Under the pieces are notes generated by a model. It saw only the letters and a program-made list of their open reading frames with translations, searched no databases and was not told the origin of the DNA. DNA of 64,000 bases from NCBI GenBank assembly GCA_963786445.1, contig CAWAZU010000019.1, positions 1-64,000 of the forward strand. Reading direction: 5' to 3'. The position numbers and the translations under genes were made by a program. Source of the stretch: JAFKFJ01 sp963786445 (GTDB lineage: Bacteria; Pseudomonadota; Alphaproteobacteria; Acetobacterales; Acetobacteraceae). Positions 43,801 to 53,169 of the stretch are shown here, piece by piece (within the stretch, counting starts at the first letter, position 1; each line of letters starts with the position of its first letter).

Positions 43801-46420
43801 TCCCGGCGCGGCGCGGCACGATCGCGGCGACGACCGGAATGAATGTCGGCAGCAGGATGGTCGCCAGAACGAAGCCGAGCCACACCGAGGCGGCGGCGAA
43901 CGGCAACGCCAATCCTGCCAGCAGCGATAGCACGCAGGCCGGTGCGGACAGCGTTCGCCGCAGGTTGTCGAGCATCTTCCAGCGGCCGATCGCCGGGACG
44001 GCGTCGCGTATCCGGTCGGTGCCGGCGCTCGGTCCGCGCCCCCACAGCCACGGCAGCAACTGCCAGTCGCCGCGCGCCCAACGGTGGTGGCGCCGCGCAG
44101 CGACGTCGTAGCGCGCGGGGAACTCCTCGACCACCTCGATGTCGGACGCGAGACCGGCGCGGGCAAAGACGCCTTCGAACAGATCGTGGCTGAGCAGCGT
44201 CGAGTTGGGCACCCGGCCGGCAAGCGCCGCCTCGAACGCGTCGATTTCGTAGATGCCCTTGCCGGCATAGGAGCCTTCGCCGATCAGGTCCTGGTACACG
44301 TCGGAGACGGCGGCGGCATACGGGTCGATGCCGTGCATGCTGGAAAAGACGCGCTGGAACAACGAACCTTCGCGGCCGACCGGCAATGATGGCGTGACCC
44401 GCGGTTGCAGCACGGCATGGCCCGCCGTGACCCGGCCGGTGGCGGGATCGTAATGCGGCCGGTTCAGCGGGTGCGCCATCTTGCCGATCAGTCGATGCAC
44501 CGTGTCACGTGGCAGTCGCGTGTCGGCGTCGAGCGTGATGACGTAGCGGATGCCGGTGGGCACGCCTGGCAACAGGCCGCCGATGCGCAGAAAGCTGGTG
44601 CTGGTCGCACCGCGCAGCAGTCGGTTCAGCTCATGCAGCTTGCCGCGCTTGCGCTCCCATCCGATCCATCGCGCCTCGCCGGCGTTCCAGAGCCGGTTGC
44701 GGTGCAGCAGCAGGAAGCGGTCGCCGCCAGGCGCCGGGCCATAGCGCCGATTGAGCCGGGCAATGCCGGCCATTGCCGTTTCCAGCAGCACCGCATCGCC
44801 ATCGACATGCTCGCTCGCGGCATCGAGCCAGTCGGAGAGCAGGGCGAAATGCAGCTCGCCTTCCGGGCTCGCGAGATGGTGGACCTCCAGACGCTCGATC
44901 TGCTTGTCGATCGCCTCGGCCGACGTCAGCAATGTCGGCACGGCCACGAGCGTGCGCAGATGCGCCGGCACGCCAAGGCGAAGTTCCAGGGCGGGCAACG
45001 GCGCCGCACCGAAGCCGCGCGTCACGCTGCGGTTCACCACCGCCACCGCCGCGTCGATGGCAGGGATCATGCCCAGCATGCCGAGCAGGCCGAGCCACGC
45101 CAGGCCGACACCTTGGTCGTGCAGCGCGAACAGGGGTATGGCGAGGAACACGGCGGCAACCAGGGTGCCGGCGCCGACATAGCCGCCGATGCCGAGCCTG
45201 CGGCTCAGGCGTCCGGGCCAGGCACGCGGCGGCGGCCGGAAGCCGATGGCAGCCTCGAACGCGCGGCGTCCGCCGGCGAGCAGGTGATAGCCGGGATCTC
45301 CCCAACGGTCCTGATCGACGCCCGCGGACGAATATGCGGTCTCGTTCGCCGCCTGAATGGCAGCGCGGGCGACGTCGAGTTCCGTGCGGTCGGCGCCGCG
45401 TGACAGTTCCTCGATGGCGCTGCGATAAAGATTGCGCGTCGCGAAATCCATGCTGCGAAACGCGCTGCCGGCGCTGAGCACGTCGTCCACCAGGCTGACG
45501 CGCTCGAACAGCTCGGGCCAATCGACGTCCGAGATCATGCGCATGCTGGTGATGATGTTGCGCACCGTGACGACGCCGCTGCCCTGCCGCTGGTGTTCGT
45601 CATGCACGACCGTGTCCGCCGTCGATCCTTGCGCGGCGAGATGCTGGTCGAGCCATGTCAGCGCGGGGGTGATCCTGGGATCCTGATCGCGCAGCCGATG
45701 CACCAGCTGGACGGCAAAGGCGTCGGGCAGGGCCGTGCCTTCACGCGCCGCGAGCACGATCGCCGCCGGTTCCGCGGTGCGTCCGCCGGCGCCGAGCAGG
45801 CGATCGGCGAGGCCGTCCGCCTCCTGCCGCGCGACGCTGCTGCGCATGACCAGTTCGGCGAGACGCCTGAGGTTTTCGACCAGCACGATCCTGAGCGTGA
45901 TGGCGACCGCCCAGAGTTCGCCGATCGTCAGCGGCTGCACCTCCTGGTAGGCGCGCACGAAGCGGCACAGCATTTCGGTATCGAAGTGGCTGTCGGTGTG
46001 TGCGACGAAAGCCCAGGCCACGCCGAACACCCGCGGGTATCCCATGAACGGCCCGTCCAGCAGCTTCGGCAGCTGGCGGTAGTAGCCGGGCGGCAGCGCG
46101 GAGCGGATTTCACGGATCTCGCGCTCGACGAGGTAGTAGTTATCGACCAGCCACTCGGCCGCCGGCGTAATGGCGCGGCCTTCCGCGGCCGATTTGGCGA
46201 TCAGGCGATAGGCATGGAGCAGAACGGCGCCATTGTCCGCGAGCCGGACGGACAAGGGATGACCCCTGGCCGGCCTCGGCATCACCATTTGCGCGACCGC
46301 GAGGCTTCGCGCGTGCTCCTCGAGCCGTTCGGCGCTGAACAGCTCTTCGCGAACCGGTTTTCGATCGATCCACGGCGAGTCCGGTGCGCGACCGAGGGCG
46401 TGGCGAATGCGTGATTTCAT
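37862..46420 (-). CDS. ndvB: cyclic beta-1,2-glucan synthase
   Basis: Predicted 2852-residue inner-membrane enzyme that builds and cyclises periplasmic beta-1,2-glucans (ChvB/NdvB/Cgs family). The N-terminal third has a GT84 glucosyltransferase domain with VITLDADTRLPRDTV and membrane helices before it (about residues 420-490) and after it (about 820-1000). The middle has two glycan-binding/GH94-type regions, and the C-terminus is a phosphorylase-like module with GTGDWNDGMNRVGEFGRGES and GGWTWYTGSAGWMQRAGVES that controls chain length. I start at the ATG at 46420 just before the conserved KSRIRHALGRAP. Length matches the family (2830-2870). Products matter for osmoadaptation and host interaction. 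Confidence 0.94.
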   Translation of the reverse strand: MKSRIRHALGRAPDSPWIDRKPVREELFSAERLEEHARSLAVAQMVMPRPARGHPLSVRLADNGAVLLHAYRLIAKSAAEGRAITPAAEWLVDNYYLVEREIREIRSALPPGYYRQLPKLLDGPFMGYPRVFGVAWAFVAHTDSHFDTEMLCRFVRAYQEVQPLTIGELWAVAITLRIVLVENLRRLAELVMRSSVARQEADGLADRLLGAGGRTAEPAAIVLAAREGTALPDAFAVQLVHRLRDQDPRITPALTWLDQHLAAQGSTADTVVHDEHQRQGSGVVTVRNIITSMRMISDVDWPELFERVSLVDDVLSAGSAFRSMDFATRNLYRSAIEELSRGADRTELDVARAAIQAANETAYSSAGVDQDRWGDPGYHLLAGGRRAFEAAIGFRPPPRAWPGRLSRRLGIGGYVGAGTLVAAVFLAIPLFALHDQGVGLAWLGLLGMLGMIPAIDAAVAVVNRSVTRGFGAAPLPALELRLGVPAHLRTLVAVPTLLTSAEAIDKQIERLEVHHLASPEGELHFALLSDWLDAASEHVDGDAVLLETAMAGIARLNRRYGPAPGGDRFLLLHRNRLWNAGEARWIGWERKRGKLHELNRLLRGATSTSFLRIGGLLPGVPTGIRYVITLDADTRLPRDTVHRLIGKMAHPLNRPHYDPATGRVTAGHAVLQPRVTPSLPVGREGSLFQRVFSSMHGIDPYAAAVSDVYQDLIGEGSYAGKGIYEIDAFEAALAGRVPNSTLLSHDLFEGVFARAGLASDIEVVEEFPARYDVAARRHHRWARGDWQLLPWLWGRGPSAGTDRIRDAVPAIGRWKMLDNLRRTLSAPACVLSLLAGLALPFAAASVWLGFVLATILLPTFIPVVAAIVPRRAGIAPRSHLAALGNDLRLALAQWALVITFLGHQAWLMGDAIARTLVRLYVTRRHLLEWVPAAQAEIGPRLDLPGFYRVMAGGVGLGVLAAVIALLSGHGTWPLALPLAALWIAAPAVARWSSRSPGIVGRMAVSAADAQALRLIARRTWRFFETFVTAADHMLPPDNFQEDPAPVLAHRTSPTNVGLYLLAVAAARDFAWLGTAEATERLETTLATMGRLTRFRGHFYNWYDTRDLRPLDPPYISTVDSGNLAGHLIALANACREWTILALTPAQRLAGIADALDLARAATDRLRDGRRTQTVTWHQLDGALAALSASVRQARPDIAGITEQLGELAAQAEIMADIAATLASERGDDAGADMLFWMTAVRRSIDGHRRDISQPPEADAVQAARLASIEATARTLAHDMQYGFLLDPARKLLSIGYRVTEGTLDPSCYDLLASEARLTSFIAIAKGDVPARHWFHLGRAVTPIANGAALISWSGSMFEYLMPSLVMRAPTGSLLEQTSRLIVRRQIAYGKTLGLPWGVSESAYNIRDLELTYQYSNFGVPGLGLKRGLGESAVVAPYATALASMVDPAAAVRNFARLAGAGAGGRYGFYEALDYTPSRLPEHAGVAIVRAFMAHHQGMTIVAIADALTDGAMRARFHAEPMVQATELLLQEGTPRDVAVVRPWEADAKPDGKVLQTGARNGRRLATAHTAAVATHLLSNGRYAVMLTAAGSGYSRWRGLAVTRWREDATCDDWGSYVFLRDVRSGALWSAGFQPSGAEPDAYDVTFNEDRAEFVRQDGDLTTTLEVLVSAEDDAEVRRVSIANSGKLAREIDVTSYAELVLAAQADDIAHPAFMKLFVVTEFLAAQGTLLATRRRRSPAEQEIWAAHLAIVDGEAVGKPEVETDRARFLGRGHSIHRPIAASDGRPLSDTVGTVLDPIFALRHRVRIAPGATVRIAFWTVVAASRDAVLDLVDKHRDVTAFERAATLAWTQAQVQLYHLGIDPGDAGRFQRVAGHLLNAGPTLRPASDTIRRGAGGQPGLWSMGISGDLPIVLLRIADIENIDLARQLLQAHEYWRMKQFAADLVILNERASSYVQDLQSALETLVRASQARPPVGAQQQQGRVFVLRADLISPQAHALLASVARVVLAGRRGSLADQLDRVPEPDASVRTVPSPATDPAEQPAAPPQPTLEFFNGLGGFADDGREYVTILGPRQATPAPWINVIANPVFGFQVATEGSGFTWSVNSRENQLTPWSNDPVSDRPGEVFYLRDDDTGELWCPTAQPIRDTAATYTARHGRGYSRFEHTARGIAAELLQYVPLGDPIKISRLTLRNTSRRTRHLSLTAYAEWVLGPSRSASAAFVTTEIDPDTGAMFARNPWNAAFGSRVAFVDLAGRQTDWTGDRREFIGRNGTLERPAALAGAAALSNTVGAGLDPCGALRTSVALPPNGRVEIVCFLGQAASATEARGLIARYRTADLDAVLAEVGRHWDGVLGAVQVKTPDRAMDIMLNGWLLYQTLACRIWARSGFYQASGAYGFRDQLQDGMALAAARPALTREHLLRAAGRQFVEGDVQHWWLPHSGQGVRTRISDDRAWLAYTAAHYVVATGDAAVLDEVVPFLEGQLLQAGEHDSFFDPTVSDEAGTLFEHCARGLDASLQVGRHGLPLIGTGDWNDGMNRVGEFGRGESVWLGWLLYAALGAFAPLADARGDTAHAAAWRTHADALQAALEREAWDGDWYRRAWFDDGTPLGSVNDAECRIDSISQSWAAISAAADRERARRAMAAVERELIRPLDHVALLFTPPFDKAPLDPGYIKGYPPGVRENGGQYTHAALWSVMAFAALGEGDKAAALFALLNPVNHARTRSDVHRYKVEPYVVAADVYAAAPHVGRGGWTWYTGSAGWMQRAGVESILGLRLEGDVLHLNPCIPRTWPRFAMTVRFRSTQYEVLVENPNSVSQGIVAATIDGTAIAEWPLGLKMLDDGVTHHVLVRLG

Positions 46421-46496
46421 GGCGTTTGCCTGCGCGTGCGCCTGCCGACAACGCACCGGTGGCGCGCGGCCGGTCCGGCACGACGCCGCCCCGCCT

Positions 46497-46745
46497 TCAT
46501 GCCTCCTCGAATGGTGCCGGCAGGCGGCCGGCCTTGAAGATGATCGTGGGCGCTTCGTCGTAATCGCCCGACTCGGTGTCGCCCGAGGTGGAGAACGCGA
46601 CGACACCGGCCTTGTTCGGCGCCAGACCCTCCGCGGTCCGGCGCGCGCTGACCGACGACTTGCACCGTATCGGCGTGTCGGCGTTCAGGCGCGCGCCCTT
46701 GCCCGTCCTGAACGCCTGGACGACGTAGATGGTCTCACGCGCCAT
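46497..46745 (-). CDS. small orphan protein between groEL and the glucan synthase
   Basis: 82-residue protein: ARETIYVVQAFRTGKGARLN, then a basic central part and GDYDEAPTIIFKAGRLPAPF near the end. Beta-rich, no signal peptide or Cys pair. It lies 32 bases after groEL on the same strand and 76 bases before the glucan synthase. I recognise no family; the balanced composition and its place within a same-strand run support a real gene. Confidence 0.62.
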   Translation of the reverse strand: MARETIYVVQAFRTGKGARLNADTPIRCKSSVSARRTAEGLAPNKAGVVAFSTSGDTESGDYDEAPTIIFKAGRLPAPFEEA

Positions 46746-46777
46746 GCAGAGGGGGCTCGTGCCGTGCTGCGCCCCGC

Positions 46778-48412
<1,635 letters not shown>

Positions 48413-48448
48413 TTGCTTATCTTTCCTGAAATCGATGATACGGCCTGA

Positions 48449-48766
48449 TCACGCCGCCTTTTTCTTGATCGCCGGGCTGCCTTCGACGACGCCCATGATG
48501 TCGGACTCCTTCATGATCAGGAGTTCCTCGCCGTCGAGTTTCACCTCGGTGCCCGACCACTTGCCGAACAGGATGCGATCGCCGGCCTTCACCTCGAGGG
48601 CGACGATCTGGCCTTGTTCGTTGCGGGATCCCGGGCCGGCGGCGACGACCTCGCCCTCCATCGGCTTTTCCTGGACGGTGTCGGGGATGATGATGCCGCC
48701 GACGGTCTTTTCCTCGGCATTGAGGCGACGGATCACCACCCGATCGTGCAAGGGACGAAATTTCAT
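48449..48766 (-). CDS. groS: 10 kDa co-chaperonin GroES
   Basis: Predicted 105-residue lid subunit of the GroEL/ES machine. MKFRPLHDRVVIRRLNAEEK and GGIIIPDTVQEKPMEGEVVA (mobile loop) are diagnostic, with DRILFGKWSGTEVKLDGEE and the C-terminal roof contact. It carries an extra basic tail (VEGSPAIKKKAA) beyond the usual 95-97 residues. I chose the ATG at 48766 at the conserved N-terminus. No CIRCE inverted repeat was seen upstream, so heat-shock control would have to be sigma-factor based. Confidence 0.96.
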   Translation of the reverse strand: MKFRPLHDRVVIRRLNAEEKTVGGIIIPDTVQEKPMEGEVVAAGPGSRNEQGQIVALEVKAGDRILFGKWSGTEVKLDGEELLIMKESDIMGVVEGSPAIKKKAA

Positions 48767-49061
48767 TGGATTGTGACTAACCTGGTGCCAGCCGCTGCAG
48801 GCTGGTCGGCTTACCCTCGACCTTCCCTGCACGCTGCAGACGCAAATCGTCTGGCACTCGGGTCGCGGGAGTGCTTGGCATCTGGGATGCAGCGAGGTCG
48901 CATTCAAGCTGCCGGCGCGCCGCCTCGGCCGGCAACCGCTGCGGCCGGCCGGTTGGGCGCGAGGCGCCCACAGTGTCTAGGTAAATTCCGAGGCTGTACT
49001 GTAGCCATTCCGAACCCACATGCGGGAGGGAAGTTTCCCGATATGTATTTTGGAGGAAGCG

Positions 49062-49142
49062 ATGACAACCCTTCTGATTATCGTTGTGATTCTCATGCTG
49101 TTCGGAGGCGGTGGCTATTACGGATATCGCCGGCGCTGGTAA
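49062..49142 (+). CDS. DUF3309-type mini membrane protein
   Basis: 26-residue single-helix protein: MTTLLIIVVILMLFGGGGYY followed by GYRRRW. TGGAGGAAG precedes the ATG. The hydrophobic helix, Gly run and basic aromatic end match the small DUF3309 family, common in alpha- and betaproteobacteria, with no known function. Upstream, 48767-49061 is the divergent promoter region with groES. Confidence 0.72.
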   Translation: MTTLLIIVVILMLFGGGGYYGYRRRW

Positions 49143-49234
49143 CGCGGCGCGGGGCGGTGCCGGCGCCGGCGCTCGACAGCGTCGGCGGGTGTGCTCGCGC
49201 GCCCGTTTTCGGCAGCCAATGGAAAGGTCTTACC

Positions 49235-49351
49235 ATGCATTATCTCAGGAAGTTCCGCATTGCGATGCTTCTCGCACTGGTTGGCATCGGCTTGTGCGGC
49301 AGTTTGACTGCCTGCGTGTTCGACCATGGTTGGCATCACGACGGCCACTGA
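49235..49351 (+). CDS. 38-residue lipoprotein with His-rich mature peptide
   Basis: A basic start (MHYLRKFRIAM), a hydrophobic segment LLALVGIGLCG and a lipobox SLTAC predict signal peptidase II cleavage before Cys27. The mature peptide would be only twelve residues, CVFDHGWHHDGH, with four histidines. GGAAAGG lies upstream of the ATG. It is 92 bases after the DUF3309 gene on the same strand. Function is unknown; metal binding at the membrane surface is a guess from the His content. Confidence 0.5.
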   Translation: MHYLRKFRIAMLLALVGIGLCGSLTACVFDHGWHHDGH

Positions 49352-49590
49352 CGGGCGGTGACGCGTAACGGTGCCTGCAGCGCCGGCGAGCGCGCGATGG
49401 CTGCCCGGCCCGTCACGCACTGCGCTCAACGGAGCTATGTCGGCCGACGACGCCTACGCCGCGCATCTCGCCCCGCGCCGTCACAAGCGTGCCGGGGCCA
49501 CGGAGACGAAGCCCAAGGTGGGCAGGTAGGCTTATCGCCCGATCGCCACCGCGGGCCGCTCTGTGAGGGGCGGCCCTTTTCTCCGCCGCG

Positions 49591-49947
49591 CTACGCCACC
49601 AACCTGCAGGGAACTTTATCGCCGACCGCGGCCGACAACTCGGCGATGCCGAACGGCTTGGCCAGGAACTGGATCCCCCTGGCCTCGATCTCCGGGCCTC
49701 TGTCCACTGCACCCGACATGATGATGCAGCGAACCCCACGCTCCGCGGCTTGGGCAGCCAAATCGAGGCCCGTAATTCGCCCCGGAAACAACAGGTCCGA
49801 GAGTATCATGTCCCAGTAGACAGTGCTCAAGAGCCTAACAGCCTCTTGGCTATCTGCCACCCCGGTGGCCTCAATGTTGAAATCGCTCAAAAGTTCACAG
49901 AGCGAGTCCCGCACCCAGCAATCGTTCTCGACAACAAGGACGCGCAT
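49591..49947 (-). CDS. stand-alone response-regulator receiver domain
   Basis: Predicted 118-residue CheY-like protein. The acidic pocket is in VLVVENDCWVRDSLCELL, the phospho-acceptor Asp in WDMILSDLLFPG (about residue 51), the Ser in CIIMSGAVDRG and the Lys in FLAKPFGIAEL. No output domain follows, so it works through protein contacts or is the receiver of a hybrid phosphorelay. No histidine kinase is nearby. Confidence 0.88.
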   Translation of the reverse strand: MRVLVVENDCWVRDSLCELLSDFNIEATGVADSQEAVRLLSTVYWDMILSDLLFPGRITGLDLAAQAAERGVRCIIMSGAVDRGPEIEARGIQFLAKPFGIAELSAAVGDKVPCRLVA

Positions 49948-50371
49948 GGCGGTAACCTGATACTACTTCCTACCGATATCGTGCAGGTTTCGGGGTCATT
50001 TGTCGAGACTTTTCCGTTGTGCCATCATGTGATCGTATCACTGCTTGAGGTGAGCAGTCGCGCGGCCGTGAGGACTCTGGCGTGCAGTATCGGCGGGCAT
50101 GCGCTAGCGCGAATGTTTTCTGCCTGCGCACCTACTCTTCCGAGCAGGCAACGACCGTCTGCTGCCCGTTATATTTTGCTCCGTTCTCGCCGCCGGCTTA
50201 CCGCGTCGGCACGCCCGACGATGATCCCCTGACGCCCAAGGCGCGGTGATCGCCGAGCGCGGACCCGGCCCGCATGCCCGCCTTGCGCCAAAGGGTCCGC
50301 AGCGGGTCCGCGCCTCTAAGCTGCCATCGCTTCCGAGGGCGCCAAACCGTCAAATTGTCTAATGATTTCAA
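49948..50371. other. intergenic region before tRNA-Phe, no gene seen
   Basis: 424 bases between the receiver-domain start and the 3' end of tRNA-Phe. Frames here are short and lack ribosome sites. I see no integrase, direct repeat of the tRNA 3' end or strong hairpin. It should contain the receiver promoter. Confidence 0.45.
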
Positions 50372-50447
50372 TGGTGCCCAGGGGCGGAATCGAACCACCG
50401 ACACTGCGATTTTCAGTCGCATGCTCTACCAACTGAGCTACCTGGGC
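50372..50447 (-). tRNA. tRNA-Phe (GAA)
   Basis: 76-base cloverleaf on the minus strand with encoded CCA. The acceptor stem pairs GCCCAGG with CCTGGGC; the D arm reads GCTCAGTTGGTAGAGC, the anticodon loop CTGAAAA gives anticodon GAA, and the T arm contains GGTTCGATTCC. Length and all conserved positions fit tRNA-Phe. Confidence 0.97.
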
Positions 50448-50555
50448 AGGCGCGCTGGCGAGGGCGAGGGCATAGCCCAGCCGGCATCGCCGATCAACCC
50501 GGCTTCGCCCCGCCGCTTCACGCTTCGTTCAGCCGCTCCGCGCGAGCCTGCCGCC

Positions 50556-50921
50556 ATGCGCCATCTGTGGCTCGCCGTCCTGTTCCCGGTCGCCGCCGCC
50601 CGCGCCGAGCCGCTGCCGCCCGCCTGCAACCCCGCGCGGGACGGCGTGCAGCTCTGCATGAACCAGCAGATCTGCTCCTGCGCCTACGACCGGGGCGGCC
50701 TGCTCACCGGCCGGCAGCCGGGCTGGCACTGGTCCTGCGACATCCTGCAGCAATGCGAGGCCGACGCACCGCCCGACCTCGGCCCGCCGCCATCGATCGC
50801 GCCCGGCCAGCTCAATATCATGCCGAACCTGAACCTGCCGACCAACCCCGCCACGCCCTCGACCACCACCACCACGCCACAGCCCGCGCCGCAAACGCCG
50901 CCGTCCTGGCGACGCCCCTGA
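50556..50921 (+). CDS. secreted Cys-containing protein, unknown
   Basis: 121-residue protein with a signal peptide (MRHLWLAVLFPVAAARAEPL). The mature part has six Cys in CNPARDGVQLCMNQQICSCAY and WSCDILQQCEAD, probably disulfide-bonded, followed by a Pro/Thr-rich tail (STTTTTPQPAPQ). No known family recognised. It follows tRNA-Phe and precedes the SMP-30 gene by 66 bases. Confidence 0.7.
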   Translation: MRHLWLAVLFPVAAARAEPLPPACNPARDGVQLCMNQQICSCAYDRGGLLTGRQPGWHWSCDILQQCEADAPPDLGPPPSIAPGQLNIMPNLNLPTNPATPSTTTTTPQPAPQTPPSWRRP

Positions 50922-50987
50922 CCGGCCTTCCCCGCCGGCGCCGGCTGCGGCACCATCGCGCCCATCCCGGCAGGCGAGGCGCACGAC

Positions 50988-51929
50988 ATGACCTGGACTA
51001 TGAACGACCTCTACCCGGACCCCAGCGTGCAGGTGCTCGATCCGAGCTTCCTGCGCTACCGGCTGTTCCATGCCTCGGTGGAGAAACTCGCCGACGGCTG
51101 CCGCTGGGCGGAGGGGCCGGTGTGGTTCGGCGACGGCCGCTGCCTGCTCTGGAGCGACCTGCCCGGCAGCCGCATCCTGCGCTGGGACGAAGCTTCGGGC
51201 GCGGTCAGCACGTTTCGCGCGCCCTCCAACTACGCCAACGGCAACACCCGCGACCGGCAGGGCCGCCTGATCACCTGCGAACACGACAGCCGCCGCGTCA
51301 CCCGCACCGAATACGACGGCGCCATCACCGTGCTGTGCGACCGCTACCAGGGCAAGCGGCTGAATTCGCCCAACGACGTGGTGGTGGCGCGCGACGGCGC
51401 CATCTGGTTCACCGACCCGCCGTTCGGCCTGCTGAGCTACTACGAGGGCCACAAGGACGCGCAGGAACTGCCGCACGGCGTCTATCGGCTCGACCCGGCG
51501 ACCGGCGCGCCGAGCCTGATCGCCGACGATATCCCCGGCCCGAACGGCCTCGCCTTCTCGCCCGACGAGCGCACGCTCTACATCGTCGCCTCGCGCGCCG
51601 AGCCGCGCGAGATCCGTGCCTATGACGTGATCGACGGCGTGCGGCTGGCGCGCGAGCGGGTGCTGATCAACGCCGGGCCGGGCGGCACGCCGGACGGGTT
51701 CCGCGTCGATGTGGACGGCAATCTCTGGTGCGGCTGGGGCATGGGCAGCGCCGATCTGGACGGCGTGCGCATCTTCAACCCGCAGGGCGCGCCGATCGGC
51801 CATATCAGCCTGCCGGAACGCTGCGCGAACGTGTGCTTCGGCGGGCGCTGGCGCAACCGGCTGTTCATGGCCGCGAGCCATTCGCTCTACGCGCTCTACG
51901 TCAACACGCAGGGCGTGGCGGGCGGCTAG
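50988..51929 (+). CDS. SMP-30/gluconolactonase family protein
   Basis: Predicted 313-residue six-bladed beta-propeller lactonase. EGPVWFGDGRCLLWSDLPGS contains the metal-ligand Glu, RLNSPNDVVVARDGAIWFTD the conserved Asn/Asp loop, and GPNGLAFSPDERTLYIV the third ligand region. No signal peptide. It hydrolyses sugar lactones in many bacteria; the exact substrate is unknown. It could in principle act on a fucono- or gluconolactone, but the fucose genes are 15 kb away. Its stop TAG shares the CTAG with the stop of the convergent gene. Confidence 0.9.
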   Translation: MTWTMNDLYPDPSVQVLDPSFLRYRLFHASVEKLADGCRWAEGPVWFGDGRCLLWSDLPGSRILRWDEASGAVSTFRAPSNYANGNTRDRQGRLITCEHDSRRVTRTEYDGAITVLCDRYQGKRLNSPNDVVVARDGAIWFTDPPFGLLSYYEGHKDAQELPHGVYRLDPATGAPSLIADDIPGPNGLAFSPDERTLYIVASRAEPREIRAYDVIDGVRLARERVLINAGPGGTPDGFRVDVDGNLWCGWGMGSADLDGVRIFNPQGAPIGHISLPERCANVCFGGRWRNRLFMAASHSLYALYVNTQGVAGG

Positions 51930-53079
51930 CGGCCGATCCAGACGTCGAGCGTCCCCGGCTTCGCCCGGCCGCGCGAGGCGTGCGCGTCCTGGATGCGAAA
52001 GCCGGTGCCGCCGTCCGACAGCAGCGCGGCCAGCCGTTCGGCGGCGGGCGCGTCCTCGGCATAGAAGTAGCGGATCACCGAATCGGTCGGCGCGCTGACG
52101 GTCGAGCGCGTGTCGGCATAGGCGAAGTCGGAGAACAGCAGCCGCTGCGCGACGTCGGTCGCCTGCCGCATCGCCCCGGCCGAGCCGGCCGCGTAGTGCA
52201 GATAGACGCGCGGGCGCGGCGCATTGGGCGCGGGCGCCGGCAGCGGCGCGTTGGCCGCCAGCTCGGCCGTCGCCGCCGGAGCCGGCGCGGGTGCGGGCGG
52301 CGGCGGCGCGGCGGTCGCCGGCGGTGCCGCGGCGTCCTCCGCCGGGTGCCGGGCGAGCGTCTGGATCGTCCGCTCGGCATCCTGCCACGCCGCGTCGGGA
52401 GTCGGGCGCGCCGCGGCCGCGGCGGCCGGCGCGGCGGCCGGGGCAGCGGCCGGGGCCGGGCGCGGATGCGACGCGATGTCCGCCTGGTGCCGGCGGGCCT
52501 CGGCGAGCGCGCCGCGCAGTGCGTCCGTTTCCGATCGCAGGCCGGAGAGCGCCGAGGCGGCGTCGCGGAGCTGCTCGCGCAGCGCGGCAACGGCGCCGGC
52601 GTCCTGCGGGTCGACGGCAGGCGCCGGCTCGGTCGCCGGGGCGGCGGAGGCGGCCGGGGCAGGGCCGGCGCCGGCGCCGGCGGCATGTCCGCAACCGCGG
52701 CGGAAGGCGGCGCGGCCGGCGCGGCCGGTTCGGGCACCGCCGGCGCGGGGAGGGGCGGGGTCTCGGGCGGCGCCGTGGCGGCGGCGTCCGGCGGTTGGGT
52801 CGGCGCGGCGTCGGCAGTCTGCGCGGGCGCCGGCGGTGTGGCGGGCGGCGGGGCGTCGGCAGTCTGCGCGGGCGCCGGCGGCGCGGCGGGCGGCGGGGCG
52901 AGGAACAGCGCGATCGCGGCCAGGGCGGCGAGGCCGGCCAGCAGGCCGATCAGCGCATAGAGCGTGACCCGCACGATCTTGAACCAGTTGCGCGGCGGCC
53001 GCCGGCGCGACCCGCCGTCCCAGTCGGGGCGGCGCGAGGGCATGGCGCGCGACACGCGTTCGTCTTTCTGGATGAGCAT
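51926..53079 (-). pseudogene. membrane-anchored Pro-rich protein with one frameshift
   Basis: The N-terminal frame starts at 53079: cytoplasmic segment, helix ALIGLLAGLAALAAIALFLA (about residues 42-62), then Pro/Ala-rich repeats (PPAPAQTADA twice). Near 52640, within a GC-rich run, the sense moves to another frame that continues AVAALREQLRDAASALSGLR (coiled coil) and ends with a folded domain: PRVYLHYAAGSAGAM, FAYADTRSTVSAPTDSVIRY, then AERLAALLSDG and GTLDVWIGR. Joined, it is about 384 residues: one missing base or two extra. The C-terminal domain resembles those of LytR_C/SPOR-like envelope proteins. It may be a sequencing error rather than a true mutation. Confidence 0.68.
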
Positions 53080-53169
53080 GGTGACGCAGTTATGCCGCGT
53101 CGCGGCGCCGGCGCGGGAACGCAGATGCGTGAGCGGCCGATGCGGCTACGGATCGAACCGATGCGCCCC

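Noticed and set aside
50372..50447. Phage or island attachment site at tRNA-Phe
   Set aside because: No integrase and no duplicated tRNA 3' end was found in the window.
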